From contig OX388314.1 of NCBI GenBank assembly GCA_947579605.1, positions 18,969,982-19,033,981 of the forward strand: DNA of 64,000 nucleotides. The letters are read 5' to 3'. The translations under genes and the position numbers were made by a program. The notes below the pieces were generated by a model that ran no database searches, was not told the origin of the DNA, and saw only the letters and a list, made by a program, of their open reading frames with translations. Each line of letters begins with the position of its first letter. The stretch's first letter is position 1. The stretch comes from Athripsodes cinereus (Eukaryota; Arthropoda; Insecta; Trichoptera; Leptoceridae). This document shows positions 44,656 through 55,835 of this stretch, piece by piece.

Positions 44656-44659
44656 CCAC

Positions 44660-45150
44660 TAGCGGATTCACTGTATGTATCAAACATGCATGCTGTCCCC
44701 TCCGTGTATAAAAGCTAAAACATTGAGGTAGGATGGCGTACCTAATCGCTGAATTTAAGATGTTAAAACCTTAAATACGATGTTATATTTTATTTTTATT
44801 TTTACAATATCTAGAATCAAACAGTCGTTACACAATATGTTGACAATTAATACATTTAACATGTAGACCAGCGAAGATTCCACTCTTACCAGAAATGTCT
44901 CAGTCTTGAGGATTATATGAATACTTGTCTTCAACGGAACACTCGAAAACTATCAAATAAAATTAGGAGATGTAGGTATTCTTTGCTAGACTTTACTTAA
45001 CATCTTTAAGTCAACATTTTGTAGGGCAGCCACCTATCATTTAATGACTACTTTTTTATGTATGGCATGTTGAGGAAGACCTTTTTATTCGTTCCATGAA
45101 GTGTATCTGCTGGCTACCTCACATTTGAGATATATTATGATGATATAGAG
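44660..45150. repeat. Dispersed retroposon family X, several fragments
   Basis: 44665-44770 has TCCCCTCCGTGTATAAAAG and GAGGTAGGATGGCGTACC, and 44930-44990 has CGGAACACTCGAAAACTATC and GGTATTCTTTGCTAG. 45085-45145 has TGCTGGCTACCTCACATTTG in the opposite sense. This indicates either two overlapping insertions or one rearranged copy. Confidence 0.45.
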
Positions 45151-45154
45151 GAAC

Positions 45155-46035
45155 AGACAAAACGATGAGTCCAGAAATAGGTATACACCAAAACATGAAA
45201 ATTTCATATGGCGAAATGAATATTTATTTACCTAGAAAAGCTGTGATAATATGCAGGTTTGTTTCGTCTCATGTACATAATCCAATCTTTTTGAAAATGT
45301 TAATTATAAATAATGTTTTGAGCCTAAAAAGTTCTACGAAAATATATAGGGCTTTGTATAGGGAAATTTTGAAAGTGTTCAAATTAAGAGAAAGCTGGGA
45401 TGTTTTTTTTGTAAAAGTAAAAAGTTACTAAATTAGATTTTTTTTTCATAATAAAGGTGGAGATAATAACTCAGTGCTGAGACTAATAAGTTAAATTAAG
45501 TTATTCCATCAAGTTTTATGAAGAAATATTACAGTCTGTAATTAACCACTTACATCATTATATTCCCCTAAGGAAGTTTGGTGCGCTGTGTTAAATATAG
45601 TCGTACATACCTAGTTCGGTGAGAGAAATTCAATATAATTATTTATTTGACTTTGCTCATTAATGTGTATGTTTGACTTTGCAAAATTTTAATCATTTAA
45701 GCGAATTGAGGAAAAAATATTTACTTTGTAAATAAAGACATTCGTATTCTTTGCGCATATTCATTATGCATTTTACATAATGGTGTGCCCTCGCTGTGCC
45801 TTTAAAAATAATGATTGGCTGTCTATTTCCACGCTAACTTAAAGATACTAAATGTTGACGTGATGTTTTCCGCGAATAAGAAATATGTCAGTTGGTTAAC
45901 AACAAACATTCGTTGGTTCGTTTTTAATTACATAAATGTAGGTTTAAATTTCAATCTGATTATATTTTAATTCATAATTTAATACGATATTACATAAAGT
46001 TGATATTTTCGCCCGACAGTTCTTGGTGGAAGTTC
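45155..46035. other. AT-rich stretch with one uncertain frame
   Basis: An 88-codon plus-strand frame (45165-45431) has mixed composition without a recognised motif, and its start lies in family X flank sequence. I do not call it a gene. No other features. Confidence 0.35.
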
Positions 46036-46040
46036 ACGCT

Positions 46041-46192
46041 AAATTAATTACAAATAAAACACTTCTTCAGTACTTTACTCTCACTTTACGCTAGCCTGGT
46101 GATAGGAACGAAAGCTCTTGAAAACCGGCTCACGACCAATTAAGTTACAAAGGAAGTAGGTACTAAGCAAGTGTTTTATTTATAATTAATTT
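46041..46192. mobile_element. MITE family W, copy 2
   Basis: AAATTAATTACAAATAAAAC at 46041 pairs with the complement of GTTTTATTTATAATTAATTT at the right end, extending to about 34-38 bases with mismatches. The centre GGAACGAAAGCTCTTGAAAA and ACCAATTAAGTTACAA matches 36356-36493. Just to the right is CCGAGCAACACCGGGTATAT, an ending seen in various insect repeats. Confidence 0.6.
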
Positions 46193-46557
46193 AACAATGT
46201 TACATTCCGAGCAACACCGGGTATATAAACTAGTACATATAGTAATAATTTTAGCCAAAAAACCATTTACCTAAATCAAAAAGTTTCCAAGACCTCAATC
46301 TGATCTAGGGAGAGATTAAGTATTCTCATTAGACTTTGCGTATTAAAGGAAAATCGTTGCGGGAAAATTATTTTCTTCTGTGCGCTTTAATTTAAACATA
46401 TTTCATACAAAATTAATTCTATCAAGAAAATACCTAATAATATTATAACACAACTTTTTTCCTTGAATCTAATAAATATTTGAATTCTTTCGTAGTTATA
46501 TACTTATGTTTTTACGTCCACTATGGACTACAGACTTTGTAATTATTATGTTTAATT

Positions 46558-46700
46558 CGACCTCGTGCACAAGGTGTGCGCGGTTCGATTCCAGATGCCG
46601 ACAAACTCCCCTTTCACGACACAAAGCTTTTAGCTTACTGTGAAAGGCGTTTAAGGTTGTATTTGGGTTTATAGCAAAAATCCAGATATATTCTTTTAAA
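46558..46700 (+). mobile_element. SINE S1, 5'-truncated copy
   Basis: CGCGGTTCGATTCC (B box), CAAACTCCCCTTTCACGAC and GGTTGTATTTGGGTTTATAG match the S1 copy at 24686 from just upstream of the B box to the end. Confidence 0.7.
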
Positions 46701-47126
46701 TATGTTTATTATTTCATTTATGTTATTAGTGCGGAGTGTTAAACATTATGTTGCAACTTCTCTATTTCAGCATAAAAGATGCAAACATATATTTTGATGT
46801 GAAAAAAATATTTTAATTCTCTGTGTTTTGTTAATTTTTTTTTTTGTTATTTATTCATCATTATTACAAAACGTTTGAAAATACATATGGACAGAAATAA
46901 TACACATAATCACAAAGCAAAGACAATGCATCATCCTACTCAACCCGCACTCATGATTTAACCCTTTGCTATATAATACCAAGCCCACAAGTTTGTCAAT
47001 ATTACAAAAGTTATACAAAAATGAAAAAAACACCAATCCAACGTGCATAAAAGGCAGCCAAAACAGTAAGTATTTAAGTATTTTAAGTTTTACCATTTCT
47101 CAAATTTGTCATATCTATTGTAGTAT

Positions 47127-47360
47127 GACGACCGGTGTGGTGCGGAGGCTAACGCACTTGCCTTTCAGTCACGAGGTCTCGGGATCGATTCTCGACCAGG
47201 ACAAAATAAAGAATGATCTTTTTCAAATTGGGTGTTACATGTTCAGTGCATTGTATACTATGTGTACGTCGTGTTAGTACCCATAATACAAGATTCATAT
47301 ATTAGTTTGGGACTAGCTCGGTCTGTGTGAATTGTCTATACATGTTATGTTATGTTTTCA
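47127..47360 (+). mobile_element. tRNA-derived SINE, family S2
   Basis: The head GTGTGGTGCGGAGGCTAACG (A-box region) and GGGATCGATTCTCGACC (B-box region), then a body with TTGGGTGTTACATG, GTTAGTACCCATAATACAAG and AGTTTGGGACTAGCTCGGTC, ending in an ATGTT-rich tail. A truncated reverse copy is at 57931-58092. Confidence 0.7.
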
Positions 47361-47687
47361 TATTCTTATTTTCATGATAAAGCCACTAAAATAGAATACA
47401 CTATGATATTTTTAATAAGTTTGATGATTATTTCCTGACCAAAACAGGCTTTAAAACTAGTAATGAAAAACTGCCTAAAAGTTTGTGTTTTTTCCAACAC
47501 CCAAAATTAACTCAATTATAACATTTCTTGCAGCTTTACCTAATATAATCGTGATAATATTAAAATTATATTTTTCTTACATAATTTTATTATTTTCTTT
47601 TATTATAATGCAAGCGTAATCAAATTTTTTAATCATAAATTGATTTATAGTGAGGCTATTATTTTACGGTTTGTAGTAATTTACATA

Positions 47688-48360
47688 GGGTGTCCATTCG
47701 GTCATGGATAAGTTGAAACAGGATGATTTTTCGAGATTTTTTTTTTTTAGAAAAGATATATCTGGGTTTTATTATAAACCCAAATATAACCTTATACACC
47801 TTTCACACTAAGCTAAAAGCTTGTGCCGTGAAAGGGGAGTTTGCCGGCACCTGGTATCGAACCACGGACCCCTTGTTCTGAAGGCCGAGACTCTACCTCC
47901 AGGCTACCGACGAACTCATTTGCTTTTAAAGTCCTGGCAACGTTTTGTAATCTTTAGATTTTTCATTTGATGTCATTATTTATTTTAATTTCTGACTTTT
48001 CTTTCGAATTTTATCTGAAATTATTACCTGGCTACGATTTTCAATAAAAATCACTCACTGTCTTATTTTTTTTTACAAATGTTACAGCATTTATATAACA
48101 AAATTCATTCACAAAAATATCGGAAAATGAAACTTACAATGAAAGGATCTTCCACATACCGAAAATCTCAAAAGTTGAGGACTCTTTCTTAACTCGCTAC
48201 ATTACGAGGGAGTCCCCACCACTTACCATTGGAAGTTTCAAGTATATATCATCCAAAATCAAACATATGAGATGTTGTTTCGATGCACATTGAGACCCTC
48301 TAGCACTGATTCTGGACCAAGTGTCGACTGATTCTGGACCAAGCGTAAGCAGGTACACCC
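47688..48360. mobile_element. TA-flanked DNA element containing a SINE
   Basis: GGGTGTCCATTCGG at the left and GGTACACCC at the right make a short inverted repeat bordered by TA (47686-47687 and 48361-48362), in Tc1/mariner style. The right part has a direct repeat of GACTGATTCTGGACCAAG (about 48305-48343). An S1 SINE is inserted at 47737-47918. No transposase frame is seen. Ends are less certain than for the pogo-like element. Confidence 0.5.
47737..47918 (-). mobile_element. SINE S1, full-length reverse copy
   Basis: On the minus strand: CGGTAGCCTGGAGGTAGAG, GTGGTTCGATACCAGGTGCC, the S1 body and a terminal A-run (the T-run at 47737-47748 on plus). It corresponds throughout to 24686-24870. 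Confidence 0.75.
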
Positions 48361-48362
48361 TA

Positions 48363-49910
48363 TATATAAGAAATTAAAATTATGATGTAACAACACACAG
48401 CCTATACGGAAACAATAATAATTTTCCTTAATTTCATTTCCAAAGTATAATGTTACAAGAATGAAACCAGTTATTTTATTTTTAATACAATATTAAATTA
48501 CTGGGTACTGTAATGTTGATATAGTTTTATATTAACCTAATTAAAGAGAAATATTATTTTTGTATTGAAATTTGTGCCTTTATGTTTCATTTTTACAATA
48601 ATTAATTAAGCTATTGTTTCGTTTAAAGTGCTTTGAATAGGGGCTTATTAAAAAACTTCAGCACAAAAATGCTTATTAAATTATGTAATAGTTGCATTCT
48701 TTGTTATATTTTTAAACTGTATTTTTTCTTAGTATTGCCCCAGAACAGACTTTATTCTAGTGGAGCGATATATTCCATAATTTTGTTCCTTATGTTTGTC
48801 TGTATGTAGATACTATTTTGGAATAAATAAAATAAAAAAAAATGATATTTAACATTCTATCTGTCAGGGAAAATGTTTTACGAGGGATAGTTTTGATTTA
48901 TGGACATGCAATATCTACTCATCAATCCCGCGGTTGATTCGAAGACTCCTTGTGCAAAGATCTCTGTCTATCACTGTTCCCAAGACCTCTAGCTAACGAA
49001 ATCTTTCAGACACTTGCTCTTGCTCTCTTCTCTTAGGGCCGTTAACTAGCCTTACGTCCTCTCGAAAGTTAATCGAAATTTTCCTGTTTTAAGCTCGTTT
49101 TCAGTAAATTTAATTTGAATTTTGTAGCATAATATTATTTGTATAAGTTATTATGCCAACACATATTGTTTTTTTCTCAATACCTATCTTGTTTTTCATC
49201 CATTTCAATAATTATTTTAAATTACATTTTCATGATATTGTTCTTATAGAAGTTGTAAAGATATATTGTATTATGATAAAAAGTGGAAATTTGATCAAAA
49301 CAGTACATAAAATTTTATTCATCGATAATTTGGTCATAACACAATTACATTCATCGTATCTGAATATAAAAATATACATTCTCAAAAATATACGGTCGTT
49401 ACGCAGGGCTATATCATTATGTTATTGAATCTAGTATCGATGTTGCTGTATTATAAATAATATTAAGAACGTAATATTTTCCATCCCTAGTCAATACTTT
49501 GACGATGAACAATTTCTTCAATGCAATATTCTGACACCAGAGTGCGCTATTGTCGTTAACTTTTATATCATAAAGTTTTAATTAAACCATAAAGTTTCAT
49601 AATTCAATTATACCTAAAGATTAAAATACACACGTTTATAAACATTATGTAACATATATTTTTTAAATAATATGCAAATGCAAGAAAATTTATCATTTAT
49701 TTAAAAATTCAATCATCGCGAAGTGGTTTTTCAAAATGATCACATATGTTCAAAGTGACACAAAAAAAAACTGATTCTAAAGGTACTGTAACGTACTGTT
49801 CTGATATTCCCGGAAAAGATTAGGTATCTTAGTATTTTCTGTAATTTTTCTAGTCTTCTTAAAGATGAATATTCATAAAAAATCGTCTGTAAAACATTAT
49901 TTAACATCTG
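48363..49910. other. AT-rich gene-free stretch
   Basis: About 48890-49060 is slightly GC-richer (CGCGGTTGATTCGAAG, TCTTAGGGCCGTTAAC) with no frame. A 91-codon plus-strand frame at 49153-49428 is isoleucine/leucine-rich and low in complexity, and I do not call it. Confidence 0.4.
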
Positions 49911-49912
49911 AT

Positions 49913-50000
49913 TTTTTTATTGAGTCATTGTTAATTTTGTAAAACTCCATATTTATTAATGGAAAAAACGCAATTGGTTTTAGTTTTCCTTAAAAAATTT
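49913..50000 (+). repeat. Fragment of the 5008-5343 element family
   Basis: TTTTTTATTGAGTCATTG, TTTTGTAAAACTCCATATTT and GCAATTGGTTTTAGTTTTCC follow the left shoulder and arm of the element at 5008. The right half is absent. Confidence 0.5.
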
Positions 50001-50084
50001 ATTAACTTTCATTAATTTATGTAATTTTTTTTCATTTATAAGGAACGAGGAAGGCGACCTGCACGTTTATTACTTCAATTAGTA

Positions 50085-50140
50085 CACTGATTACCCCATC
50101 TGTTGCAGATTCTGTGATGGTATAGATGAAATAAATTACA
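50085..50140 (+). repeat. Family X 3' tail
   Basis: ACCCCATCTGTTGCAGATTC then TGTGATGGTATAGATGAAA is the tail seen at 28802 and, degraded, at 55800. Confidence 0.45.
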
Positions 50141-50705
50141 TTACTTTTACTGTAAAGTTTTTTCATACTATAATAACGTACTAGTAGACTGATATTGGTA
50201 AAAGTTATAAATAATTTGATGTCTATTTTTCCCTCTTCTTACATTATTTCATCTCAAACAATTTGTATAGAAGCAAAGTTTGGCACACAATAATAATAAT
50301 AACATGCAAAATACGTATTGGACAAACAACACAAATATTATTTAAAATAAATAATATGTACTCACTAGTACAAATTGTGTTTCTATACAGGGGCAGTAAA
50401 ATCATATTTTACTCTTTGCTTCTATTGGATATAGAAGATTCTTTAATAATGAACTTTACGGCTACTAGAGGGTTTTGTTTATTAACTTATTTGTTATTAA
50501 ATATTTCATTTGTAAATGTGCTAATGAAAAAAAAATTAAGAGTGTTTTGCCAAGTACCAATTTATAGATAGGTATTTGTAAAAATTAAACAATATTTTTT
50601 AATTAAAAATTATTATGGAAATAGTAGGTTCGATAACGAATAAAAGGCAAAGCTAAGTATGTACCTAGATGTAGGTAGTTTTTTCTCTTCTATCAGTGCC
50701 ATATC

Positions 50706-50847
50706 AGGTCCTCCTGACGTTGGCGATCACTCTGGAGAATGCCTCTCTGTCTCGCGCTGTACGGACCAGCTCTCCCATCCGTGTTATTCTGGTCCATTGC
50801 CGTATATTCCGCAGCCATGACATCTGCCTCCGTCGCACTCCACGACG
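50706..50847 (-). pseudogene. LINE ORF2 C-terminal fragment, second family, copy 1
   Basis: The minus strand is open and reads MSWLRNIRQWTRITRMGELV, then RTARDREAFSRVIANVRRT and a stop. The WLRNIR.WT ... ARDRE.FS..IANVR pattern is a common ORF2 ending in insect LINEs. A related, frameshifted copy is at 53262-53395 on the opposite strand. Only the last 45 codons or so are present. Confidence 0.7.
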
Positions 50848-51689
50848 TAGGTAGTTAAGTATCATTTATTATAATTTTGTTTATTTTATGTCTTCAACGA
50901 ATTTCTTACAAATTTAACGCATATGATGGAAGCTAGGAACGTGTGTAAATTTAAAGTGTTTTTGGGATTGGGTTCTTTTTGTCTTCCCCATAAAGGCATC
51001 GACATGGGGAGATATACTTAGAGATATATTTTGTCTTTATTTTGCATACATTTTGACAATACTCTGAAAAACACCTTGCCACACGTAAAAAAGATTTATT
51101 GAAATTATTTTAATATTTAAAATACATTAGATCACTTCAATACGTTGTAAATTCTCTTTCCCTTGTTTGTTAACCCGTTGCGCACCGTCCCCAGAATCTA
51201 GATATAAAATATATTAATCATAATCCACATAATAATAACAATAAACGTGTCTGTTTATATATTCGTATGAAATATATGTGAAAAATATAATCTCAATATA
51301 AACAATGAATTTCATACAGGTTTATTTATAAAATTAGCAATTTTGATCGAAGAAACAAACAGCGGTAACAAGATGCTGGTAATAAATAAATAATTAAAGA
51401 TGTTAACTACTTTACAAGAATACAACAACCAATCAAGTAAAAAATTAAAAATACACTAAAAAATAACTCTAATTTTACTTTATGTAGTTCTGACTGAATC
51501 ACATTTGAAGTATTTTCAATAGTATTTACCCAAAACTTTTGCCATATTTTCTTTTTCATTAGATTCTTAATCTGTTAAAAATAATTTTATACTAATTGAA
51601 TGAAAATTAATTATACAGGTAATGTCAATAATAAGTTAGTAATTTATTTGAATTTGTTTTATGTTGCACAGTTTTGTTTTTTGTGTTGC

Positions 51690-51830
51690 AGGAAACAGAC
51701 TACCATTTAAATGGGCAGAAGGTCGGTGGACCGTCTAATAACTAACGAGGCAAGGAAAAGATGATGATTCTGGATGATTTTATTTCTTTAACGTCGTTTA
51801 ACAGTCTCTAGAACGTCTCAAGGGCGTCGG
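51690..51830 (-). repeat. Retroposon family Z, copy 3, extended
   Basis: The right part GATGATTCTGGATGATTTTA, GTCGTTTAACAGTCTCTAG and GTCTCAAGGGCG matches the Z tails at 7798 and 10968 in reverse. AAATGGGCAGAAGGTCGGTG, GGACCGTCTAATAAC lies to the left. The TTGTGTTGCAG just before resembles a splice acceptor, but the region is repeat. Confidence 0.5.
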
Positions 51831-51888
51831 TGAAGAGTTCAGTTCAAAAGAGTCAAATATGAATATTGAAAGACTCAAAGTGGCCAGC

Positions 51889-52046
51889 CCCCCTAGACAA
51901 ACCGTCACTTGTCGATCGACTACAAACGAATTTACGACTATAACCGCACAAAAATCGCATATTACACGGTAAATGTAGGTAGAATGCATGTAGAATGTCG
52001 TAAATTCGTTTCAAGTCGATCGACAAGTGCGTGCTTGTCTAGGGGG
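51889..52046. mobile_element. MITE, 158 bp with about 50-bp inverted repeats
   Basis: CCCCCTAGACAA at the left tip and TTGTCTAGGGGG at the right tip, with CACTTGTCGATCGACT and AGTCGATCGACAAGTG further in, and ACGAATTTACGAC with GTCGTAAATTCGT at the inner ends. No target duplication was found. It lies next to the Z-family repeat. Confidence 0.75.
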
Positions 52047-52194
52047 ATAGAAGTCTTGAAAGCAACAATATATAGGAATCACTGAATACCGACTTACCGA
52101 CCCAACTAGGACAAGGGTGTTGCGTATTCAAACTATAGTACCTAAGTATTTTGTAAGAACGAAATTCAAAAACCAATCTTTTCTTCTACTATGT

Positions 52195-52325
52195 GTTCTT
52201 TATTTAGAGAGACATCTTTTGCCTTATAAGGATATTGTCAATCACTGCCCATATTTGTTTTTAATCTGGTTATGGATTTCTTCTACTTAAACATTGACAC
52301 AATGATTTCTTTAGAAATGAATACG
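52195..52325 (+). repeat. Dispersed family Y copy
   Basis: TTTAGAGAGACATCTTTTGC, AAGGATATTGTCAATC, GGTTATGGATTTCTTCTAC and AAACATTGACACAATG correspond, in order, to 32484-32625. This fixes the right-hand part of the family. Confidence 0.5.
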
Positions 52326-52699
52326 CGGACATGGATAAATAACACTAGTGTTATAATATTAGAAGGCACAATTCAATCCGATGTTACCGCCCCATTTCCA
52401 TCGCGAAACAACATAAAGATACATTATGAATGGTCGTAAAAAACACACGACGTGCTATGTACTGCCAGCCAGAAAGCCAGCATACACAGTATTATACAAT
52501 CATAATATCCTATCATATCATACAATATAATATGTATGTACAAACATATATGTCATTTATACTCATACGAGGATGGTGTAAGCCCCATATATTTTTTGGT
52601 CTGTTTGTATATAGGTATGTACATATGTACGTCTTTATTATTTTTATAAAAGATGAGTCAGTATTTATTACGAACTCAAATACATCCCCGCATCAAGTA

Positions 52700-53110
52700 T
52701 ATATATAATGAGTTACAATCCATTGGATTGGTCTGCAACGAGTTTGGACTTTCTTCTCCACTTCTTCCTATTCTGAGCCAGTCTCTTCAACTCCATGTAT
52801 GAGCCACAGCTCATGTCCCTCTTCAGTTGGTCCATATAGGCGTCTCTCGGTCGGCCTCTGCCATTTGTGCCTTCGGTCCTACCCTCTGCGATTGCGATGA
52901 GCAGTCCTGGGTGCCTGATGTTGTGGCCAATCCAGTTAGCTCGTTGTTGGCAGATTCTTTTGAGGAGTTGCCTTTTTTCGCCAACCCTGGTTAAAACACT
53001 TCTTCGTTTTCGACGTGTTCCGACCAATGAATCTTCAGCATGCGTCTATAGCACCACATTTCAAATGCCGCTAACCGTCCGCTTTCCCTCTTGCTGATGG
53101 TCCACGTCTA
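52700..53110 (-). pseudogene. LINE ORF2 C-terminal end, copy 2, with 10-bp target duplication
   Basis: The same LINE family as 40690-41142. The minus strand reads ANWIGHNIRHPGLLIAIAE and GRGRPRDAYMDQLKRDM, but a two-base length change near 53000 breaks the frame relative to copy 1. GCATCAAGTA is repeated exactly at 52690-52699 and 53111-53120, flanking the ATATAT tail on one side and the 5' truncation on the other, so both ends of the insertion are known. Confidence 0.85.
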
Positions 53111-53261
53111 GCATCAAGTAATGTATTGTAAAAGTGGACTACCTACTCTAGAAATCGAATTAAGAATTTTTCATTCAGAAGTTTGTGACATATCAACACG
53201 TCCTACCTTTAATTTTTTATGATATTATCGCCATAATAATTTATTGAAATATTCTCTATAC

Positions 53262-53395
53262 AGGAGGCAGATGTAGTGGCTGCGTAATATACGGCAATGG
53301 ACCGGAACAACCAGATGGTAGAGCTGGTCCAAGCAGCGCGGGACAGGGAAGTACTCTCCAGAGTGATCACCAACGTCGGGAGAACCTGAGAGCAG
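53262..53395 (+). pseudogene. LINE ORF2 C-terminal fragment, second family, copy 2
   Basis: The plus strand reads WLRNIRQWTGTTR, then after a one-base shift MVELVQAARDREVLSRVI, TNVGRT and a stop. It matches 50706-50847 and is a decayed LINE end. Confidence 0.65.
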
Positions 53396-53399
53396 AAGA

Positions 53400-54480
53400 A
53401 TATTTTCTACAGGTTCCTTTATCAGTAAAAGTTTAGTTAAAATAATAACTTCCGTATTGTATTGAACGCGTTCTCGAATAATAAAACTGTTAAAATCTTA
53501 TAAATTTATTTAAGATAATGAAAGGTAGATTATGTGCAAATCTAAATATATGCACTTTTCAATTTTTTCACAAGCTATGCATAAATCCCATTGATACCTT
53601 TGAAACACTACAATTAAATAAAATGTCCGTGCATTATTGACTGTGAATACATGTTATAAAAAGATTAAGAGTTTATCACTTTAACATTGTAGGTAATGTT
53701 TTTCTTCTATTCATTGTTTGTTCCTTGAATAAAGCCGCATTCAAAACTAGTAAGCAATACGAATAAAATGTAATTAAAACGCTTTATACCTCAAGTAAAA
53801 CAAATAATCTAAACTTAGTATCATTTGGTTGTTGATACATAAAAAAAACTTATCATTTAAGGTAGATTGCTTCATGTTAGACAACTAGTAAAGTAATGTA
53901 TGCTACAATCTTAATATTATTATGATGGAATGAAAGAAAAGAATAAAGAAAGGAGTGAAGGAAGAAGAAAATAAACAACAACGATTTTGGAAATAATAAT
54001 AAGAATATGTATAAATGCTGTGCGAGAGTCGTTTTGCATTAGTGAATGTCGTTTAAGTACAGTTGGCACAAGTGGAATAAATAATACAGATTTTTTGAAC
54101 CTTTGAAAAAATGGAAATAATAAAATGGCAAAAGACAGAGTGACAGACAAGATATACACGGTTGAGAGAAAGTGTGCTTTGAGGCGTGGCCCTCCGAGAA
54201 CGGACACAATTTGTCAAGTGCAATGAACAGAGGAGTATGTATGATGAATCGCATGGAAGCGAACAGTGTATGAAACAACTAAATTAAATATCATGATTAA
54301 TTTTCAGTGTAATTAATCACATAAATGACTTATCGATGAGTGAAATCGAAATATTTTAATATTAAAGTTAGTATAATATCATAACTTGAAGCACGAAATG
54401 TAAAATGTATGGTTCATGTTTTCTTTTACTGTAGACCAACCATTTTGAGTGAGATTTTACAGTGAGTTTTCATAATCTAC
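53400..54480. other. AT-rich gene-free stretch
   Basis: Short minus-strand frames at 53920-54278 overlap in two frames and lack motifs. No repeat family recognised. Confidence 0.4.
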
Positions 54481-54485
54481 TTGCC

Positions 54486-54550
54486 TAGAACAATCACGGC
54501 ATATTTCACAAATGGGGTAACCGCATGTAATAAATATGCATTTTTTTCTA
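54486..54550 (-). repeat. Family X fragment
   Basis: AACAATCACGGCATATTTCA, CAAATGGGGTAACCGCATG and AATAAATATGCA match the 3' part of family X read in reverse. Confidence 0.5.
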
Positions 54551-54779
54551 GGTACACGTCAATAAAAAAAATACACTTACGAATACCTGATTACTGTATT
54601 GACATGTTTGTTTGCATTTACATAATACATTTCATAATTATGCCTGTTATTTGAAAAAAATACCCAACACCATTTTTATCCTAAAATAAAATGTTTAACA
54701 AAAATACAATATATTGCGACAACTGTACACAGTGTTTTATTGTCACGAAGAATATCTCATTTCGAAATAGATTATATTT

Positions 54780-54990
54780 TACATGTGATTTATGAATGAC
54801 ATTTGGATACATATTCCGGTCATCTATTTCCAATTCCGATATACAAAATCATTTCGGCAGTAGCGGCGGAGGGGTTGACAGGGGGTGAGCTGGTTACCAC
54901 TAGTCACCATCAACCAGTAAGGGTAGTTATATTATTATCATTCTATGTAAAACCCTTAAATCTACATATAAAATCTGTTGGCGTGTAGAT
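54780..54990. other. GC-richer island, function unknown
   Basis: GGCAGTAGCGGCGGAGGGG and GACAGGGGGTGAGCTGGTTA stand out. The plus strand is open for 61 codons with no motif, and there is no second copy here. Confidence 0.3.
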
Positions 54991-54994
54991 ACAC

Positions 54995-55585
54995 GTATAA
55001 TATTTTATTTTAGAAACACTGTCTTTAAATATTTTTTATTGTCACCACTATTACAGATGATTATAATGTTATGTGATATTATTGTTGAGCCTACATAGTT
55101 ATTATTAAGCAATGAGCAATGTAACCCAATATGATTTCTTTGTTTTATTGGGGCGCAGATATTAGGTTCATGGTATAATCACTTTCAAATTATTAAGGTT
55201 TAGGTATATTGTGTGTCTGTGTTTATAAACTATTTGTCATGCGTTAATTATGTACGTGTGTGTGTGTGTGTTTTTTTTTTATTTAAACATTATATGAGGA
55301 AGGTTTGACGATAATTGGAAAAGTTTCGAACATACAGTTTGCATGAATATTTTACATACACCGCAAAGTACTGAAATTGATTAGTTATAATATTAGCCAA
55401 GCAATTATATTAAAAAGTAAAAAATATGTAAATAAAACTTTAGCATCATTCAATTGAATTATTTCAGTCCCTCGAATGAAATTGATGATTAACCAAATAT
55501 TTGTGCACCTATTTAAATGAAAAAAAAAACAAGCAATTCTATTGTCAAAATAATCATAATAATGTTAAAAAGAGACAATTTATTT
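54995..55585. other. AT-rich stretch with GT microsatellite
   Basis: A GT tract at about 55254-55271 is followed by a T-run. Nothing else supported. Confidence 0.5.
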
Positions 55586-55589
55586 CGAG

Positions 55590-55835
55590 GATTCCTTGGT
55601 AAAGAATAAGTCTCCCATTTTTTCTGCTAGTTTTCGAGTGTCCTGTAAGGGGCAGGTATTCGAGAAATATCACGTTTTATCCATTTAACATCATCTGTTC
55701 AGCAATGAGGCACCTTTGCCACCCATCCTGAAAGTATTTACTATTATTGGCACGGAGGGGACAATCTACATGTAATCTGAGTGTAGTTGGTCCGCTGGCT
55801 ACCCTACTTGTGTGAAATGCCATAATGGTATGAAT
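55590..55835 (+). mobile_element. Retroposon family X, longest uninterrupted copy
   Basis: Order of words: AATAAGTCTCCCATTTTTTC, CGAGTGTCCTGTAAGGGGCA, CAGCAATGAGGCACC, CCACCCATCCTGAAAGTATT, GGCACGGAGGGGACAATC, GTCCGCTGGCTACCCTACTT and GAAATGCCATAATGG. The last resembles the tail of the LINE family at 27235 and 63355. I see no frame, so this may be a SINE or LINE 3' part that shares a LINE tail. Confidence 0.6.

Noticed and set aside
51675..51760. Splice acceptor TTGTGTTGCAG followed by a short open stretch
   Set aside because: The downstream sequence belongs to the family Z repeat and meets stops within a few codons.
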